A stretch of 61,354 bases of DNA from Paenibacillus sp. Soil766 (GTDB taxonomy: Bacteria > Bacillota > Bacilli > Paenibacillales > NBRC-103111), in the NCBI RefSeq assembly GCF_001428105.1, contig NZ_LMSJ01000032.1, positions 1-61,354 of the forward strand, written 5' to 3'. Positions 1 to 7,208 of this stretch are shown in pieces. Within the stretch, counting starts at the first letter, position 1. Each line of letters begins with the position of its first letter. The position numbers were made by a program, and so were the translations under genes. The notes under the pieces are model-generated. The model saw nothing but the letters and a program-made list of their open reading frames with translations, did not search any database and had not been told where the DNA came from.

Positions 1-96
1 GAAGATGGGGAACTGACGAAGGAAAGCCGTGTGCGGGAAATCCGCATGCACGGTTTGACGGGGAGTCCGAGGGAGTAATCCCTCGTCTTACCCTAC
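1..96 (+). mobile_element. 3' end of a group II intron (domains V and VI)
   Basis: The window opens inside a group II intron. Positions 23-56 fold as a 34-nt domain V: the lower stem pairs 24-31 with 49-56 and contains the AGC triad (25-27), and the distal GCGG/CCGC stem (33-36/42-45) carries an A-rich loop. Positions 60-93 fold as domain VI: GGGGAG (60-65) pairs with CUU-A-CCC (87-93), leaving A90 bulged as the expected branch point, and an inner CGAGGG/CCCUCG stem (68-73/80-85). The intron should end near C96. The rest of the intron, including any reverse transcriptase gene, lies left of the window. The end falls only a few bases beyond the stop codon of the minus-strand gene at 100. Confidence 0.85.
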
Positions 97-99
97 TGT

Positions 100-1275
100 C
101 TATAAAGCTCCGTCTTCAGTATCTTTTTCAGAAAATGGTGACGGTAACTTCTGCTTTCGATTCATGAGTAAGCGAATGCCGCCGCCAATCAGGAGAAGGG
201 CAACGATCAGCGTTTGACTGAAGTTGTTAAGCAGATACATGTAATTCCGCGAAGCCGGTAGAAATTGATAGAGGAATTGGACAAAGAACTCACTAAAGAT
301 ATAGTAGCCGCCTAAAACGATTAAAACGACACCAATCAGGCGTTGATAGGCTGTCCAATTTTCAACAAGAGGCTTGTCAGTTAGCGTGCCATTTTCATAC
401 TTCGAAATGTTCTGCAGGGCATCAAAAAAGCTGAAGAACCAGAGAATAGGGATCAAAAAGAAGAAAAGGGACAACCGCAGCACATCCAACACGTAAATGG
501 AGAAAAGAAACACAGCCATCAGTTGGATACCGCGTTTGGTCATCGATAAGTACAGGTGCGCCGCACCAGGGAAAATGGCGATAATTGTGGCAAGGGTCCG
601 ATTTTTGCGGCCATGTTCATCACGCTGAAAATCTTCAAACATACTACGATCCACGAGCTCATAACCGGCTTGCTTGCGATCTAACTGCTTCAGTGCATCG
701 AACATCGTATAGAACCAGAGCACGGGCAACGCCAACAGGAAAACGATAAAACCTTCATTATGCGTCAGAATGGTGATGAAGAACACGAGTATGGCAATTC
801 CGAAGAAGGAGATCATCGCTGTAAGGCCTCTCTGCATTAACCCAAGCCAGAAATGGCCAACACCTGGAATGAAGGAGAGCATGAGTACTTTAGATCTTTC
901 TTGTTTTCCTGCTAGTTGAGCATAGTAAGCGTCAGCATTCCAAGATGGCACTTCTTGCTCAGGCGGATAAGGGCCATAATACGGTTGCATCGGTTGATGA
1001 TAGGTTGGTGGGATTGGCATTGGCATTGGAGCTGGAGCGTTCAATACATAGATAAGCATATCGACCATATTGACGATCCACGTGAGCCCGATAGGAATAA
1101 GCAGAAAGGCGAATTGGTCGGCATCATGGGACACAATACCTAAGAAAAGTATGAAAGAAAGTCCGAAGAATAGGAAGCCGTATAATAAACCGCGGATAGT
1201 ACGATTGATATAAAGATGACCCACTCCGGGTATGAAGGAAAGTAGGAAGGCAACAAGATTGCTTTTAGTAGGCAT
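100..1275 (-). CDS. Multispanning membrane protein with three TM2-like repeats
   Basis: A 391-residue membrane protein of unassigned function. It holds three copies of a two-helix module, starting near residues 14, 134 and 232. Each begins with FIPGVGH or FPGAAH followed by an aromatic residue and an arginine-glycine turn, and each ends in a hydrophobic helix with a P-x-x-W...D signature, as in TM2-type domains. A Pro/Met/Tyr-rich linker separates repeats 1 and 2. The C-terminal 80 residues form two more helices (LIGVVLIVLGG and LIVALLLIGGG) resembling the LiaI/LiaF-type membrane region. The start overlaps the end of the anti-sigma gene by one base, so it is the last gene of a sigma/anti-sigma/membrane-protein operon. 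I infer it senses or counters envelope stress; no catalytic motif is visible. Confidence 0.8.
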   Translation of the reverse strand: MPTKSNLVAFLLSFIPGVGHLYINRTIRGLLYGFLFFGLSFILFLGIVSHDADQFAFLLIPIGLTWIVNMVDMLIYVLNAPAPMPMPIPPTYHQPMQPYYGPYPPEQEVPSWNADAYYAQLAGKQERSKVLMLSFIPGVGHFWLGLMQRGLTAMISFFGIAILVFFITILTHNEGFIVFLLALPVLWFYTMFDALKQLDRKQAGYELVDRSMFEDFQRDEHGRKNRTLATIIAIFPGAAHLYLSMTKRGIQLMAVFLFSIYVLDVLRLSLFFFLIPILWFFSFFDALQNISKYENGTLTDKPLVENWTAYQRLIGVVLIVLGGYYIFSEFFVQFLYQFLPASRNYMYLLNNFSQTLIVALLLIGGGIRLLMNRKQKLPSPFSEKDTEDGAL

Positions 1276-1751
1276 TAAGGCGTTAGACCTCCTTTTTTAT
1301 GTTCATTCTGTAACGTGTCCAACCAGGTAAGTGTGCGATTAACGAGATGATCGGATATCGAAATTGGTGTTTCAAGAGAGGCAGGCGCTTCTAGAGGAGG
1401 AGCGGGCTTGAAGGCACCATACGTTCCTATCTCCTGTGATATGCCATGGAAAAATCCAGTGGCTACGAGCACCAGCGTCGCGGCAGCCGCAATCCCATAG
1501 TGGAACATCGTTGAGCGATACCAAGCCGGTTTCGTCCCAACCGTCCTGCTTAGAATACGATTCGTATAGGCTGCTGGATCTTCGACCTCTAGGATCGGCT
1601 GTGCTGCTAGCTTATCTATACATATCATGTAACTCGTTAAGCAAGCCTCGCAGCGGTATATATGATCTTCCATTTCGTCCCGTACTTCTGACGACAGATG
1701 ATCCTCCGCATATTGCATCCATTCCTGTTCACTATAATGGGTAACCTTCAT
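1275..1751 (-). CDS. Putative anti-sigma factor with zinc-finger motif
   Basis: About 158 residues. The N-terminal cytoplasmic part has the HxxxCxxC motif (DHIYRCEAC) of zinc-associated anti-sigma domains, which bind and hold ECF sigma factors inactive. A single hydrophobic helix (YGIAAAATLVLVATGFF) follows, then a Pro/Ala-rich outer segment. I chose the ATG at 1751 because it overlaps the sigma-factor stop codon as ATGA, which is typical of translationally coupled sigma/anti-sigma pairs; an upstream in-frame start at 1787 would overlap the sigma gene for no reason. Expected role: membrane-bound sensor that releases the upstream sigma factor. The inducing signal cannot be read from the sequence. 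Confidence 0.85.
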   Translation of the reverse strand: MKVTHYSEQEWMQYAEDHLSSEVRDEMEDHIYRCEACLTSYMICIDKLAAQPILEVEDPAAYTNRILSRTVGTKPAWYRSTMFHYGIAAAATLVLVATGFFHGISQEIGTYGAFKPAPPLEAPASLETPISISDHLVNRTLTWLDTLQNEHKKGGLTP

Positions 1752-2305
1752 CGAAACTCCTCCTCCTTCCAGTGATTTCTCACCCATTGCTTTGCCCTGT
1801 ACAGCTTGGATTCCACCGTTTTAATCGTAACCCCTTGCGCATTCGCAATATCTTGATAAGACTGATGATGAATATAATAGGCCAGTAAAACATCCTGATA
1901 GTTGGTTGGGATCTGGTCGAGCTTCTGCCGCACAAATTCAGTTGTTTCTTTGATTAAAATCTCATGTTCCACGCTCTGCTCCGGATGAGGAGGTCCTGCC
2001 CCTGAGACAGCCTCCTCGAACTCGGCGACAATGTCTTCCTTACGCCGACTGGATGCGCGTTTGAAATCAATCGCTCGATTCACCGCGATGCGTGTCATCC
2101 AAGTTTTCAGGCCTTTCTTTTCATACCGAGGGAGGGAGAAGTAAATGCGGGTCCAAACCTCTTGGGACAAGTCTTCGGCATCCTTCTGATGGCGAACAAT
2201 CGCAAAGATCGTCTGCAAAATATACGGACGGTACCTTGCAATCAGCTCACGGAATGCCGCTTCATCGCCTTGTAATATGTGCTCAATTAGTATGTGCTCC
2301 TCAAT
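1748..2305 (-). CDS. ECF-type RNA polymerase sigma factor (unusual start)
   Basis: Sigma-70 family, ECF group. Region 2 is recognisable (DAEDLSQEVWTRIYFSLPRY, then TWMTRIAVNRAIDFKR) and region 4 ends in a helix-turn-helix (SYQDIANAQGVTIKTVESKL). The first conventional start is TTG at 2218, but this removes the first helix of region 2. Reading upstream in frame gives a good region-2 N-terminus (LQGDEAAFRELIARYRPYI) back to a stop at 2324-2326, with no ATG, GTG or TTG in between. A strong GGAGAGGAGGAG precedes an in-frame ATT at 2305-2303, which I use as the tentative start (about 185 residues). A frameshift or sequencing error is the alternative. The protein probably activates its own operon, with the anti-sigma factor as its regulator. 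Confidence 0.75.
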   Translation of the reverse strand: MEEHILIEHILQGDEAAFRELIARYRPYILQTIFAIVRHQKDAEDLSQEVWTRIYFSLPRYEKKGLKTWMTRIAVNRAIDFKRASSRRKEDIVAEFEEAVSGAGPPHPEQSVEHEILIKETTEFVRQKLDQIPTNYQDVLLAYYIHHQSYQDIANAQGVTIKTVESKLYRAKQWVRNHWKEEEFR

Positions 2306-2365
2306 ATGCTTCTCCTCCTCTCCCTATGAATAGACGAAGCTCGTCCACTTTACCCCTGCACTTGT

Positions 2366-2404
2366 GAGAAAAAAAAGAGAGCGAATCGCGAGATTCACTC
2401 TTTC
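2366..2404 (-). terminator. Rho-independent terminator after the MFS gene
   Basis: On the minus strand the sequence forms AGAGUGAAUC/GAUUCGCUCU with a UCGC loop and is followed by eight T residues. It lies just after the MFS stop codon and separates that gene from the downstream sigma-factor operon. Confidence 0.85.
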
Positions 2405-2406
2405 TA

Positions 2407-3612
2407 TTATTGCGCCATTGTAGATTTGTTTGTCCCCAGAGGCTGTTTCTTAGCTGACCTTTGAACGAACAGATACGCGAGTAGTGCACTCAAGGCACCG
2501 AGTATGCCGAGTACAATAAAGCCTTCATTTAGAGAGAAATAGTCGCCAATGATGCCCATAAGGACAGGCCCTACGAACATGCCGAGTCCATAAATCGCTT
2601 GGAAAAAGCCCATCGCTGTCGCTCGCTTATCCGCGGGCATATGCTTAATGCTCATCCCCATGAGCAAGGTAAACGAAAGTCCGCGACCAAAGCCGGCAAA
2701 TGCCTGTGTAATCATGAGCAGCCAGAGATGGTGGGTGAATGGCACCGTAAAAGTGAAGATCCCCATGAGCAGGAAGCCAGCTACAACCATGCGTTTCTCC
2801 CCATATTTCATCGCCCAACGCCTTCCGCCGAATAAAGAGGCTAGCGCAACAGGTACGTTAGCGAATAAAGAAAGCAAGGAAAGCGAGAATTTATCTGCGC
2901 CAAGCTGCATCGCATATACCGGCGTGAAGCCGAACACCGTAGCAAATATCAGCACCTGCGATAAGATTGCGAGCAGCGAAACAAAGAGGAGTGTGCGATC
3001 CGTCGCCACGTTTCCGATGCCGCGCATGGTGATTTTGGGTGCATCTTTCTCTACTTTTTCGATGAGGAAGAAAGAACCGATCATGCCTAGTAGGCCAAGC
3101 ACTGCACCGAGAATGAACACCGATTCCCAACCTAGCTTGTCTGCTGCCCAGCCTGCACTAAGTATGCCTAACACCTGACCGAGTGAGTTGAAAAAGGAGA
3201 TCGTACCGATCGCCTTCGTAGACTCTTCATGTTTGTAATAGCTTGTGAATAGCACTGTAAAATCAACCCAAGTCGCTGCGGCTGCCCCTGCGAGTGCTCG
3301 AAGGATCAAGATCCAGGTAAAATCATGCGTGAACCACAGCCCAAGTCCCGTAATAGCGGTGAAGAGGAGGCCGAAGGTGATGAACAGCCTCCTTTTATGA
3401 AAACGATCCGACATAATGCCTACGGGTATGCGGAGCAGCATCTGCGAGATACCGTACATGCCGACAATCCAGCCGGCTAGCTGGTGGCTTCCCCCGAGGA
3501 ATTCCACGTAAGGCGCCATGATCGGAACGCTGGTGTACATCGACATCCAGAACAGCATCGTGACCGCACAGAAGAGCGGAATGCGATAAGATGAAATTGC
3601 GCGAGTTGTCAT
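2407..3612 (-). CDS. MFS transporter, putative efflux permease
   Basis: 401 residues with about 12 hydrophobic helices, the size and pattern of the major facilitator superfamily. The loop between helices 2 and 3 (GIMSDRFHKRR) matches the family signature G-x-x-x-D-R-x-x-R-R. Helix 5 carries a Gly/Pro-rich GFGRGLSFTLL-type stretch. It is most like drug or metabolite exporters of the proton antiport type, but the substrate cannot be inferred. An AAAGGAG lies 11 bases before the ATG. It is a single-gene unit with its own promoter (3649-3678) and terminator, divergent from the gene at 3764. Confidence 0.85.
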   Translation of the reverse strand: MTTRAISSYRIPLFCAVTMLFWMSMYTSVPIMAPYVEFLGGSHQLAGWIVGMYGISQMLLRIPVGIMSDRFHKRRLFITFGLLFTAITGLGLWFTHDFTWILILRALAGAAAATWVDFTVLFTSYYKHEESTKAIGTISFFNSLGQVLGILSAGWAADKLGWESVFILGAVLGLLGMIGSFFLIEKVEKDAPKITMRGIGNVATDRTLLFVSLLAILSQVLIFATVFGFTPVYAMQLGADKFSLSLLSLFANVPVALASLFGGRRWAMKYGEKRMVVAGFLLMGIFTFTVPFTHHLWLLMITQAFAGFGRGLSFTLLMGMSIKHMPADKRATAMGFFQAIYGLGMFVGPVLMGIIGDYFSLNEGFIVLGILGALSALLAYLFVQRSAKKQPLGTNKSTMAQ

Positions 3613-3648
3613 CGGAGTGAGGACTCCTTTCTATTCAGTGATAACTCT

Positions 3649-3678
3649 ATTATCCTCCTTTTGCTAACTCAACGTCAA
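3649..3678 (-). promoter_or_regulatory. Predicted sigma-A promoter of the MFS gene
   Basis: On the minus strand: -35 TTGACG (3678-3673), 18-bp spacer, -10 GATAAT (3654-3649). It reads into the MFS gene. Confidence 0.6.
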
Positions 3679-3698
3679 AAGGATTATGCTACGGCTAT

Positions 3699-3719
3699 AA
3701 AAAACTGTAACAGTTTTTT
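3699..3719. terminator. Symmetric A/T-flanked hairpin in a divergent intergenic region
   Basis: AAAAAACTG (3699-3707) pairs perfectly with CAGTTTTTT (3711-3719) across a TAA loop. The symmetry would allow termination in either direction, yet it sits between two divergent genes, so it may insulate them or attenuate transcription into the plus-strand gene. Confidence 0.5.
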
Positions 3720-3763
3720 AGTGGGCGAATATCCTATCTTTAGTTAAAGAAGGAGGGATAGGC

Positions 3764-4096
3764 GTGTCCGCAATAAATCCTATTCAAGCTGGTCATATAA
3801 GCGGCGATGTAAAGGCACATTGTAACAAATATATGAAGTACCATGTTTTCGCACAATTGAAAGACGGGTCACAAATTGAGGGAATCATTGATGATATGGA
3901 TAATGATGGCGTCACCATGTTAGTTCCAGAAGAGGTTGGTGGCGAGGGAAGGGAAACGGATCCAAACAGACAACCGTTTGGTTACGGATATCGCCGATTT
4001 CGTCGGCAGCATTTTCCGTTTTATCTTTTCGCATTTCCATTCTTTAGACCTTACCCGTACTACCGCCCATTTTATCCTTACTATCCTTGGTATTAG
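3764..4096 (+). CDS. Small protein with Sm-like N-terminus and Tyr/Phe/Pro-rich tail
   Basis: 110 residues, GTG start with an AAGGAGGGA ribosome binding site. Residues about 28-58 (KYHVFAQLKDGSQIEGIIDD and on) look like a small beta-barrel of the Lsm/YlxS-C type, in which a molecule binds a short 'DG...G.I..ID' strand pair. The last 35 residues are extremely rich in Tyr, Phe and Pro (for example PYYRPFYPYYPWY), which is typical of spore-coat or surface-associated low-complexity tails. I do not recognise a named family. Small proteins of this build are common and of unknown function in Bacillales; a coat-related role is only a guess. A bidirectional terminator follows. Confidence 0.75.
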   Translation: MSAINPIQAGHISGDVKAHCNKYMKYHVFAQLKDGSQIEGIIDDMDNDGVTMLVPEEVGGEGRETDPNRQPFGYGYRRFRRQHFPFYLFAFPFFRPYPYYRPFYPYYPWY

Positions 4097-4158
4097 TAGA
4101 CAAGGGCAAATCAAGCTGCACCAACCGCGCCAAATCCACACTTATATCAACATAAAAC

Positions 4159-4204
4159 AAAGACGATCGCAGTCGGGTATCATCCGATCAGCTATCGTCT
4201 TTTT
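4159..4204. terminator. Bidirectional terminator between a small gene and tRNA-Arg
   Basis: AAAGACGAT (4159-4167) pairs with ATCGTCTTT (4194-4202). It ends in a T run on the plus strand and is flanked by an A-rich stretch that gives T residues on the minus strand, so it can serve both the convergent small gene and the tRNA. Confidence 0.75.
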
Positions 4205-4225
4205 AACGCGAATTAAATTCGTATA

Positions 4226-4299
4226 CGCGCCCGATACGATTCGAACGTACGACCTACAGTTTAGGAAACTGTTGCTCTATCCTGCTGAGCTACGGGCGC
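4226..4299 (-). tRNA. tRNA-Arg (anticodon CCT)
   Basis: The minus strand folds as a full cloverleaf: acceptor GCGCCCG/CGGGCGC, D arm AGCTC...GAGC, anticodon stem ACAGT/ACTGT with loop TTCCTAA (anticodon CCT, reading AGG), and T loop TTCGAAT. The discriminator base is G, and CCA is not encoded. It stands alone, not in a tRNA cluster, with its own promoter upstream. Confidence 0.95.
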
Positions 4300-4310
4300 A
4301 TAGTATCGTC

Positions 4311-4340
4311 ATTCTAACACGAGATGTTTTCGAGGTGCAA
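4311..4340 (-). promoter_or_regulatory. Predicted sigma-A promoter of tRNA-Arg
   Basis: On the minus strand: -35 TTGCAC (4340-4335), 18-bp spacer, -10 TAGAAT (4316-4311). The -10 ends 12 bases before the mature tRNA 5' end. Confidence 0.65.
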
Positions 4341-4466
4341 CCCATTTTAACCCATGTGTATGCAGGAGGTTTCGTTTGAGTAAGGAATGTACATAGTGGA
4401 TAGTGGTTAAAGAAATAAATATATTTATCGTAATCTGTTGGTAAACCAAGAGAAAGTAGGTGTCGT

Positions 4467-4964
4467 ATGGAGCAACGTCCCGTGATTCAACTCGCAAGAT
4501 CCAAAGCTGAAACCATACTTGATGTTATTTCCCTGCTCGCAATCATAACTATGATTGCATATGTCGCATACCAGTGGCGCGAGTTGCCAGAGCGAATGCC
4601 AATGCATTTTAACGGTAAAGGGGAGATCGATGGCTGGGGGAACAAAATGAGCCTAATTGCTTTACCACTAATAGGCGTTATCATCTATATTGGCCTGACG
4701 TTCCTAAGCAAGGTCCCACACGTGTATAATTATCCATCCCCAATTACGCCGCAGAATGCCCGTGGACAATACCAGAATGCTCGTTTATTGATAAACAGTT
4801 TAAAAACGGTGATTGTCATTCTGTTCGGCTTCATTGAATGGTCTATTATCCAAAGTGCAAAGGAAGGCAATGCCGATCTCAATTGGTGGGTGTTAGGCTT
4901 CATCCTGTTGTTGCTGTTCGGTACGATCATCTTCTTCATCGTTCGTTCTATACAATTAAAGTAA
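4467..4964 (+). CDS. DUF1648 membrane protein (SdpI-like)
   Basis: 165 residues with four hydrophobic segments. The segment after the first helix, LPERMPMHFNGKGEIDGWGN, is the diagnostic DUF1648 motif (P-x-x-HFN-x-x-G-x-x-D-x-W-G), which is also found in the N-terminal part of the SdpI immunity family. Function is unknown here; related proteins are membrane components of toxin immunity or stress circuits. The AGTAGGTGTCGT before the ATG is a weak ribosome binding site. It is 15 bases before the DUF1697 gene and probably shares a transcript with it. Confidence 0.85.
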   Translation: MEQRPVIQLARSKAETILDVISLLAIITMIAYVAYQWRELPERMPMHFNGKGEIDGWGNKMSLIALPLIGVIIYIGLTFLSKVPHVYNYPSPITPQNARGQYQNARLLINSLKTVIVILFGFIEWSIIQSAKEGNADLNWWVLGFILLLLFGTIIFFIVRSIQLK

Positions 4965-4979
4965 GGGAGGCAAGCCGGA

Positions 4980-5516
4980 ATGACGGTATATGTAGGTTTT
5001 CTGCGTGGGATAAATGTTGGAGGCAAAAACAAGATGAAGATGGCTGATCTGAAAAAGACGCTAGTAGCCTTAGAATTAGCACAAGTACAGACTTATTTGC
5101 AAAGCGGCAATGTGCTATTCCAATCCGAGGAGCCAGGAGAAACCCTGCGACCGCGTATTGAAAAAGCCATCAGCGATGCGACAGGTGTAGCACCTACTGT
5201 TATTTTGCGTACCGCGGCGGAGCTAGTTGAACTTGTAAGGAATTGCCCCTATGACGCAGAGGCTTTGTCCGAAGGGGAGAGCATTCAAATTTCTATGCTA
5301 ACGGAAGAAGCCCCGCAGACATTCACCGACATCTTATCCAAGGGACAGAATGAAGTCGACGAATTTCAAATACGGGGCTGCACAATATATTTTCTGTTTC
5401 GGCAAAGTGTGTTGGATTCGAAGCTGGCAAGCAACATTCAGAAGCTTGGCGACCAAACGACGACACGTAATTGGAATACGATGAGCAAACTATTGGAGTT
5501 AGCGGAGGGCTTATAG
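4980..5516 (+). CDS. DUF1697 family protein
   Basis: 178 residues, the usual length for the family. The opening YVGFLRGINVGGKNKMKMADL followed by VQTYLQSGNVLFQS is the strongly conserved DUF1697 signature, and the end NWNTMSKLLEL is also typical. No enzyme activity has been established for the family to my knowledge. An AAGGGAGG precedes the ATG. It converges with tadA, whose stop codon is 28 bases away, and no terminator is obvious between them. Confidence 0.9.
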   Translation: MTVYVGFLRGINVGGKNKMKMADLKKTLVALELAQVQTYLQSGNVLFQSEEPGETLRPRIEKAISDATGVAPTVILRTAAELVELVRNCPYDAEALSEGESIQISMLTEEAPQTFTDILSKGQNEVDEFQIRGCTIYFLFRQSVLDSKLASNIQKLGDQTTTRNWNTMSKLLELAEGL

Positions 5517-5544
5517 CCAGCCAAAACTCCGAACGACTAAACCC

Positions 5545-6003
5545 TCATGCCTTGCCCCGTAATTTTCGAAAAAACTGCGTTAGCATCGTTGAACACTCCT
5601 CTTGCAGAATGCCACTAACCACATCGACACGATGATTGAACCGGTCTTCCTGCAGCAAGTTCATCAACGTGCCCGCACAGCCAGCCTTCGGATCTACAGT
5701 ACCGTAAATCACTTGCGGAATTCGTGCTTGCACGATCGCTCCTGCGCACATAGGACAAGGTTCCAGCGTCACATAGAGCTGGCAGTCCAGAAGGCGCCAC
5801 GCTTGCAGATGTTCGCTCGCCTGTTTAATGGCAATCAACTCTGCGTGTGCAAGAGGATCTAGGGTTGTTTCGCGTAAATTGTGACCGCGGCCAATGATTT
5901 GACCTTGATGGACGACGACCGCGCCGATCGGAACTTCACGGATGGCTTCCGCTTTCAGTGCCTCGTCAATCGCTTCTTTCATCCAAGAGATATGTTGATC
6001 CAC
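5545..6003 (-). CDS. tadA: tRNA-specific adenosine deaminase
   Basis: 152 residues. It converts adenosine 34 of tRNA-Arg(ACG) to inosine so that one tRNA reads CGU, CGC and CGA. The zinc-deaminase motifs are complete: HAE (DPLAHAELIAI) supplies the zinc histidine and catalytic glutamate, and PCPMC (LEPCPMCAGA) supplies the two zinc cysteines. It starts at 6003 and faces a stretch with DnaA boxes that includes its likely promoter. In B. subtilis tadA (yaaJ) lies near dnaX in the origin region; here it has a different neighbourhood. Confidence 0.95.
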   Translation of the reverse strand: MDQHISWMKEAIDEALKAEAIREVPIGAVVVHQGQIIGRGHNLRETTLDPLAHAELIAIKQASEHLQAWRLLDCQLYVTLEPCPMCAGAIVQARIPQVIYGTVDPKAGCAGTLMNLLQEDRFNHRVDVVSGILQEECSTMLTQFFRKLRGKA

Positions 6004-6027
6004 AGGGGGACACCTCGCAATAATAGT

Positions 6028-6116
6028 TTATCCACATGTGTATAAATATCCGAACAAATATTCGTTGTTAACAAGCTGTGGATAACGATGTGGATAACTT
6101 ATAAACCTGTGGATAT
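6028..6116. promoter_or_regulatory. Cluster of four DnaA-box-like sequences
   Basis: TTATCCACA at 6028-6036 is a perfect consensus DnaA box. Its reverse complement TGTGGATAA occurs at 6077-6085 and 6089-6097, and TGTGGATAT (one mismatch) at 6108-6116. Four boxes in 89 bp of A/T-rich sequence upstream of tadA suggest a DnaA-binding cluster. No dnaA or dnaN is adjacent, so it is not an obvious replication origin. It more likely titrates DnaA or regulates tadA. The region 6004-6467 has no protein gene; besides these boxes it holds a promoter, a riboswitch and a terminator. Confidence 0.7.
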
Positions 6117-6169
6117 TCATTCCACTACACATTCATACAATAAAAACATGGCTCATGCAAGGAATTTAG

Positions 6170-6198
6170 TTGAAAGAAATATCCAGGCTACGTATAAT
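6170..6198 (+). promoter_or_regulatory. Sigma-A promoter of the riboswitch/PilZ transcript
   Basis: -35 TTGAAA (6170-6175), exact 17-bp spacer, -10 TATAAT (6193-6198). It lies about 80 bases upstream of the c-di-GMP aptamer and has the right orientation. Confidence 0.85.
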
Positions 6199-6277
6199 GG
6201 TGATAATAGTGGGTCTTTTAGACCAGTTTGAATCACAAATAGATCATTAAGATCAGGATAGTTACATAAATGAATAG

Positions 6278-6371
6278 CAGGGTTCGACAAGGCAAACTTG
6301 CTGAAAGGCAAGGACGCAAAGCTGAGGGTCTACGGTTCTAGTGAACTATGGCAGCCTGGTTACCGAAAATC
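6278..6371 (+). promoter_or_regulatory. c-di-GMP-I (GEMM) riboswitch aptamer
   Basis: The RNA carries the conserved GEMM-I landmarks in order: the 5' strand with AAGGCAAACUUGC (6290-6302), the GAAA tetraloop of P1b, AGGACGCAAAGC (6310-6321), a variable P2 arm, and the 3' strand with CCUGGUUACC (6355-6364). It lies between a strong promoter and an intrinsic terminator (6391-6423), followed by a PilZ gene. GEMM-I aptamers bind cyclic di-GMP. Since the terminator follows directly, control is presumably by transcription attenuation; whether the ligand turns it on or off cannot be told by eye. Confidence 0.9.
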
Positions 6372-6390
6372 GATGCTTTTGATTGCGGTG

Positions 6391-6423
6391 ATAGGCTGTC
6401 CCTAAGAGGGGGCAGTCTATTTT
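6391..6423 (+). terminator. Riboswitch expression-platform terminator
   Basis: AUAGGCUGUCCCU pairs with AGGGGGCAGUCUAU, about 12-13 bp with G-U pairs, followed by UUUU. It lies between the c-di-GMP aptamer and the PilZ start codon. Confidence 0.85.
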
Positions 6424-6467
6424 GTGCGGAAGAGAACTATGAAATCCATTATTAAAGGAGGGTGAAG

Positions 6468-7208
6468 ATGAGCATGGTGATGAAGCAGGATGCTTTGAAG
6501 CGATATGGGAGCAAAGAAGGATATGATGCGGAGGTCTTGATTGATTGTCGAGCGGTTGTGGCGAAAGATGACTTCGTGGCAACAGGTATTCTTACCTACG
6601 CACAAGGCGATATCATGGAGATCGAGTTGCCAGAATATGAAGTCTTTCAGCTTGGGGATAAGGCCAAAATGACGTTATACACCAAATCAGGTCTATTCGT
6701 TTTTGATTCGACCGTCGTAGCTAGAGAGCCTGGTTCACTCATCGTGATCAATCCGCCTGAGAATCGGAAGAAGTTTTCAGAGAAGCGGGAGTTCCCGCGG
6801 GTAGATGTGAAGAATATAGGTCACCTTGCAGGTTTCCAAAATGTAACCCAAAAAGAGCAGCATCACTTGGAAAAACCTATTGAAATTAGGATAAAAAACA
6901 TATCCATGAGCGGAATTGGCTTTACTATCAATGATAATTCGATGATCGATGGTATTCTTCACAAAAAATGCCGGCTGCAAGCTGATCTGGATTTAGGCTT
7001 TGAAATGCCGTGTATGTTGGAAATTATAAGGAAAGAAAAGAAAGATGACGGTTACTATTACGGAGCCAGCTTCAAGAGCGTTCCTGCAGAGCAAAGTAAT
7101 GCGCTGCGCGGTTTTATTCTGCGAAATCAGGTTCAAACCTACTTCGAACAGAAGCGGGATGAAGAGTTCAAAAAAGCAATGGAAAAAAAGTCTGCAGCCA
7201 ATCAATAG
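6468..7208 (+). CDS. PilZ-domain c-di-GMP receptor (YcgR-like)
   Basis: About 246 residues. An N-terminal beta domain of the YcgR/PilZN kind (residues 1-98) leads into a PilZ domain. Both c-di-GMP-binding motifs are intact: RxxxR (REFPR, about residues 107-111) and NxSxxG (NISMSG, about 144-149). Family members bind c-di-GMP and act as flagellar brakes or effectors of exopolysaccharide and surface behaviour. The ATG at 6468 was preferred over GTG at 6462 because AAAGGAGG ends at 6462. Transcription passes through a c-di-GMP riboswitch, so the same ligand likely controls both the synthesis and the activity of this protein. A terminator overlaps the end of the gene. Confidence 0.9.
   Translation: MSMVMKQDALKRYGSKEGYDAEVLIDCRAVVAKDDFVATGILTYAQGDIMEIELPEYEVFQLGDKAKMTLYTKSGLFVFDSTVVAREPGSLIVINPPENRKKFSEKREFPRVDVKNIGHLAGFQNVTQKEQHHLEKPIEIRIKNISMSGIGFTINDNSMIDGILHKKCRLQADLDLGFEMPCMLEIIRKEKKDDGYYYGASFKSVPAEQSNALRGFILRNQVQTYFEQKRDEEFKKAMEKKSAANQ

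Noticed and set aside
916..1143. Plus-strand open frame inside the three-repeat membrane gene
   Set aside because: Trp/His/Arg-rich shadow of a well-supported membrane protein.
6028..6116. Replication origin
   Set aside because: No dnaA, dnaN or AT-rich unwinding region is next to the boxes, and the neighbouring genes are not origin-linked.
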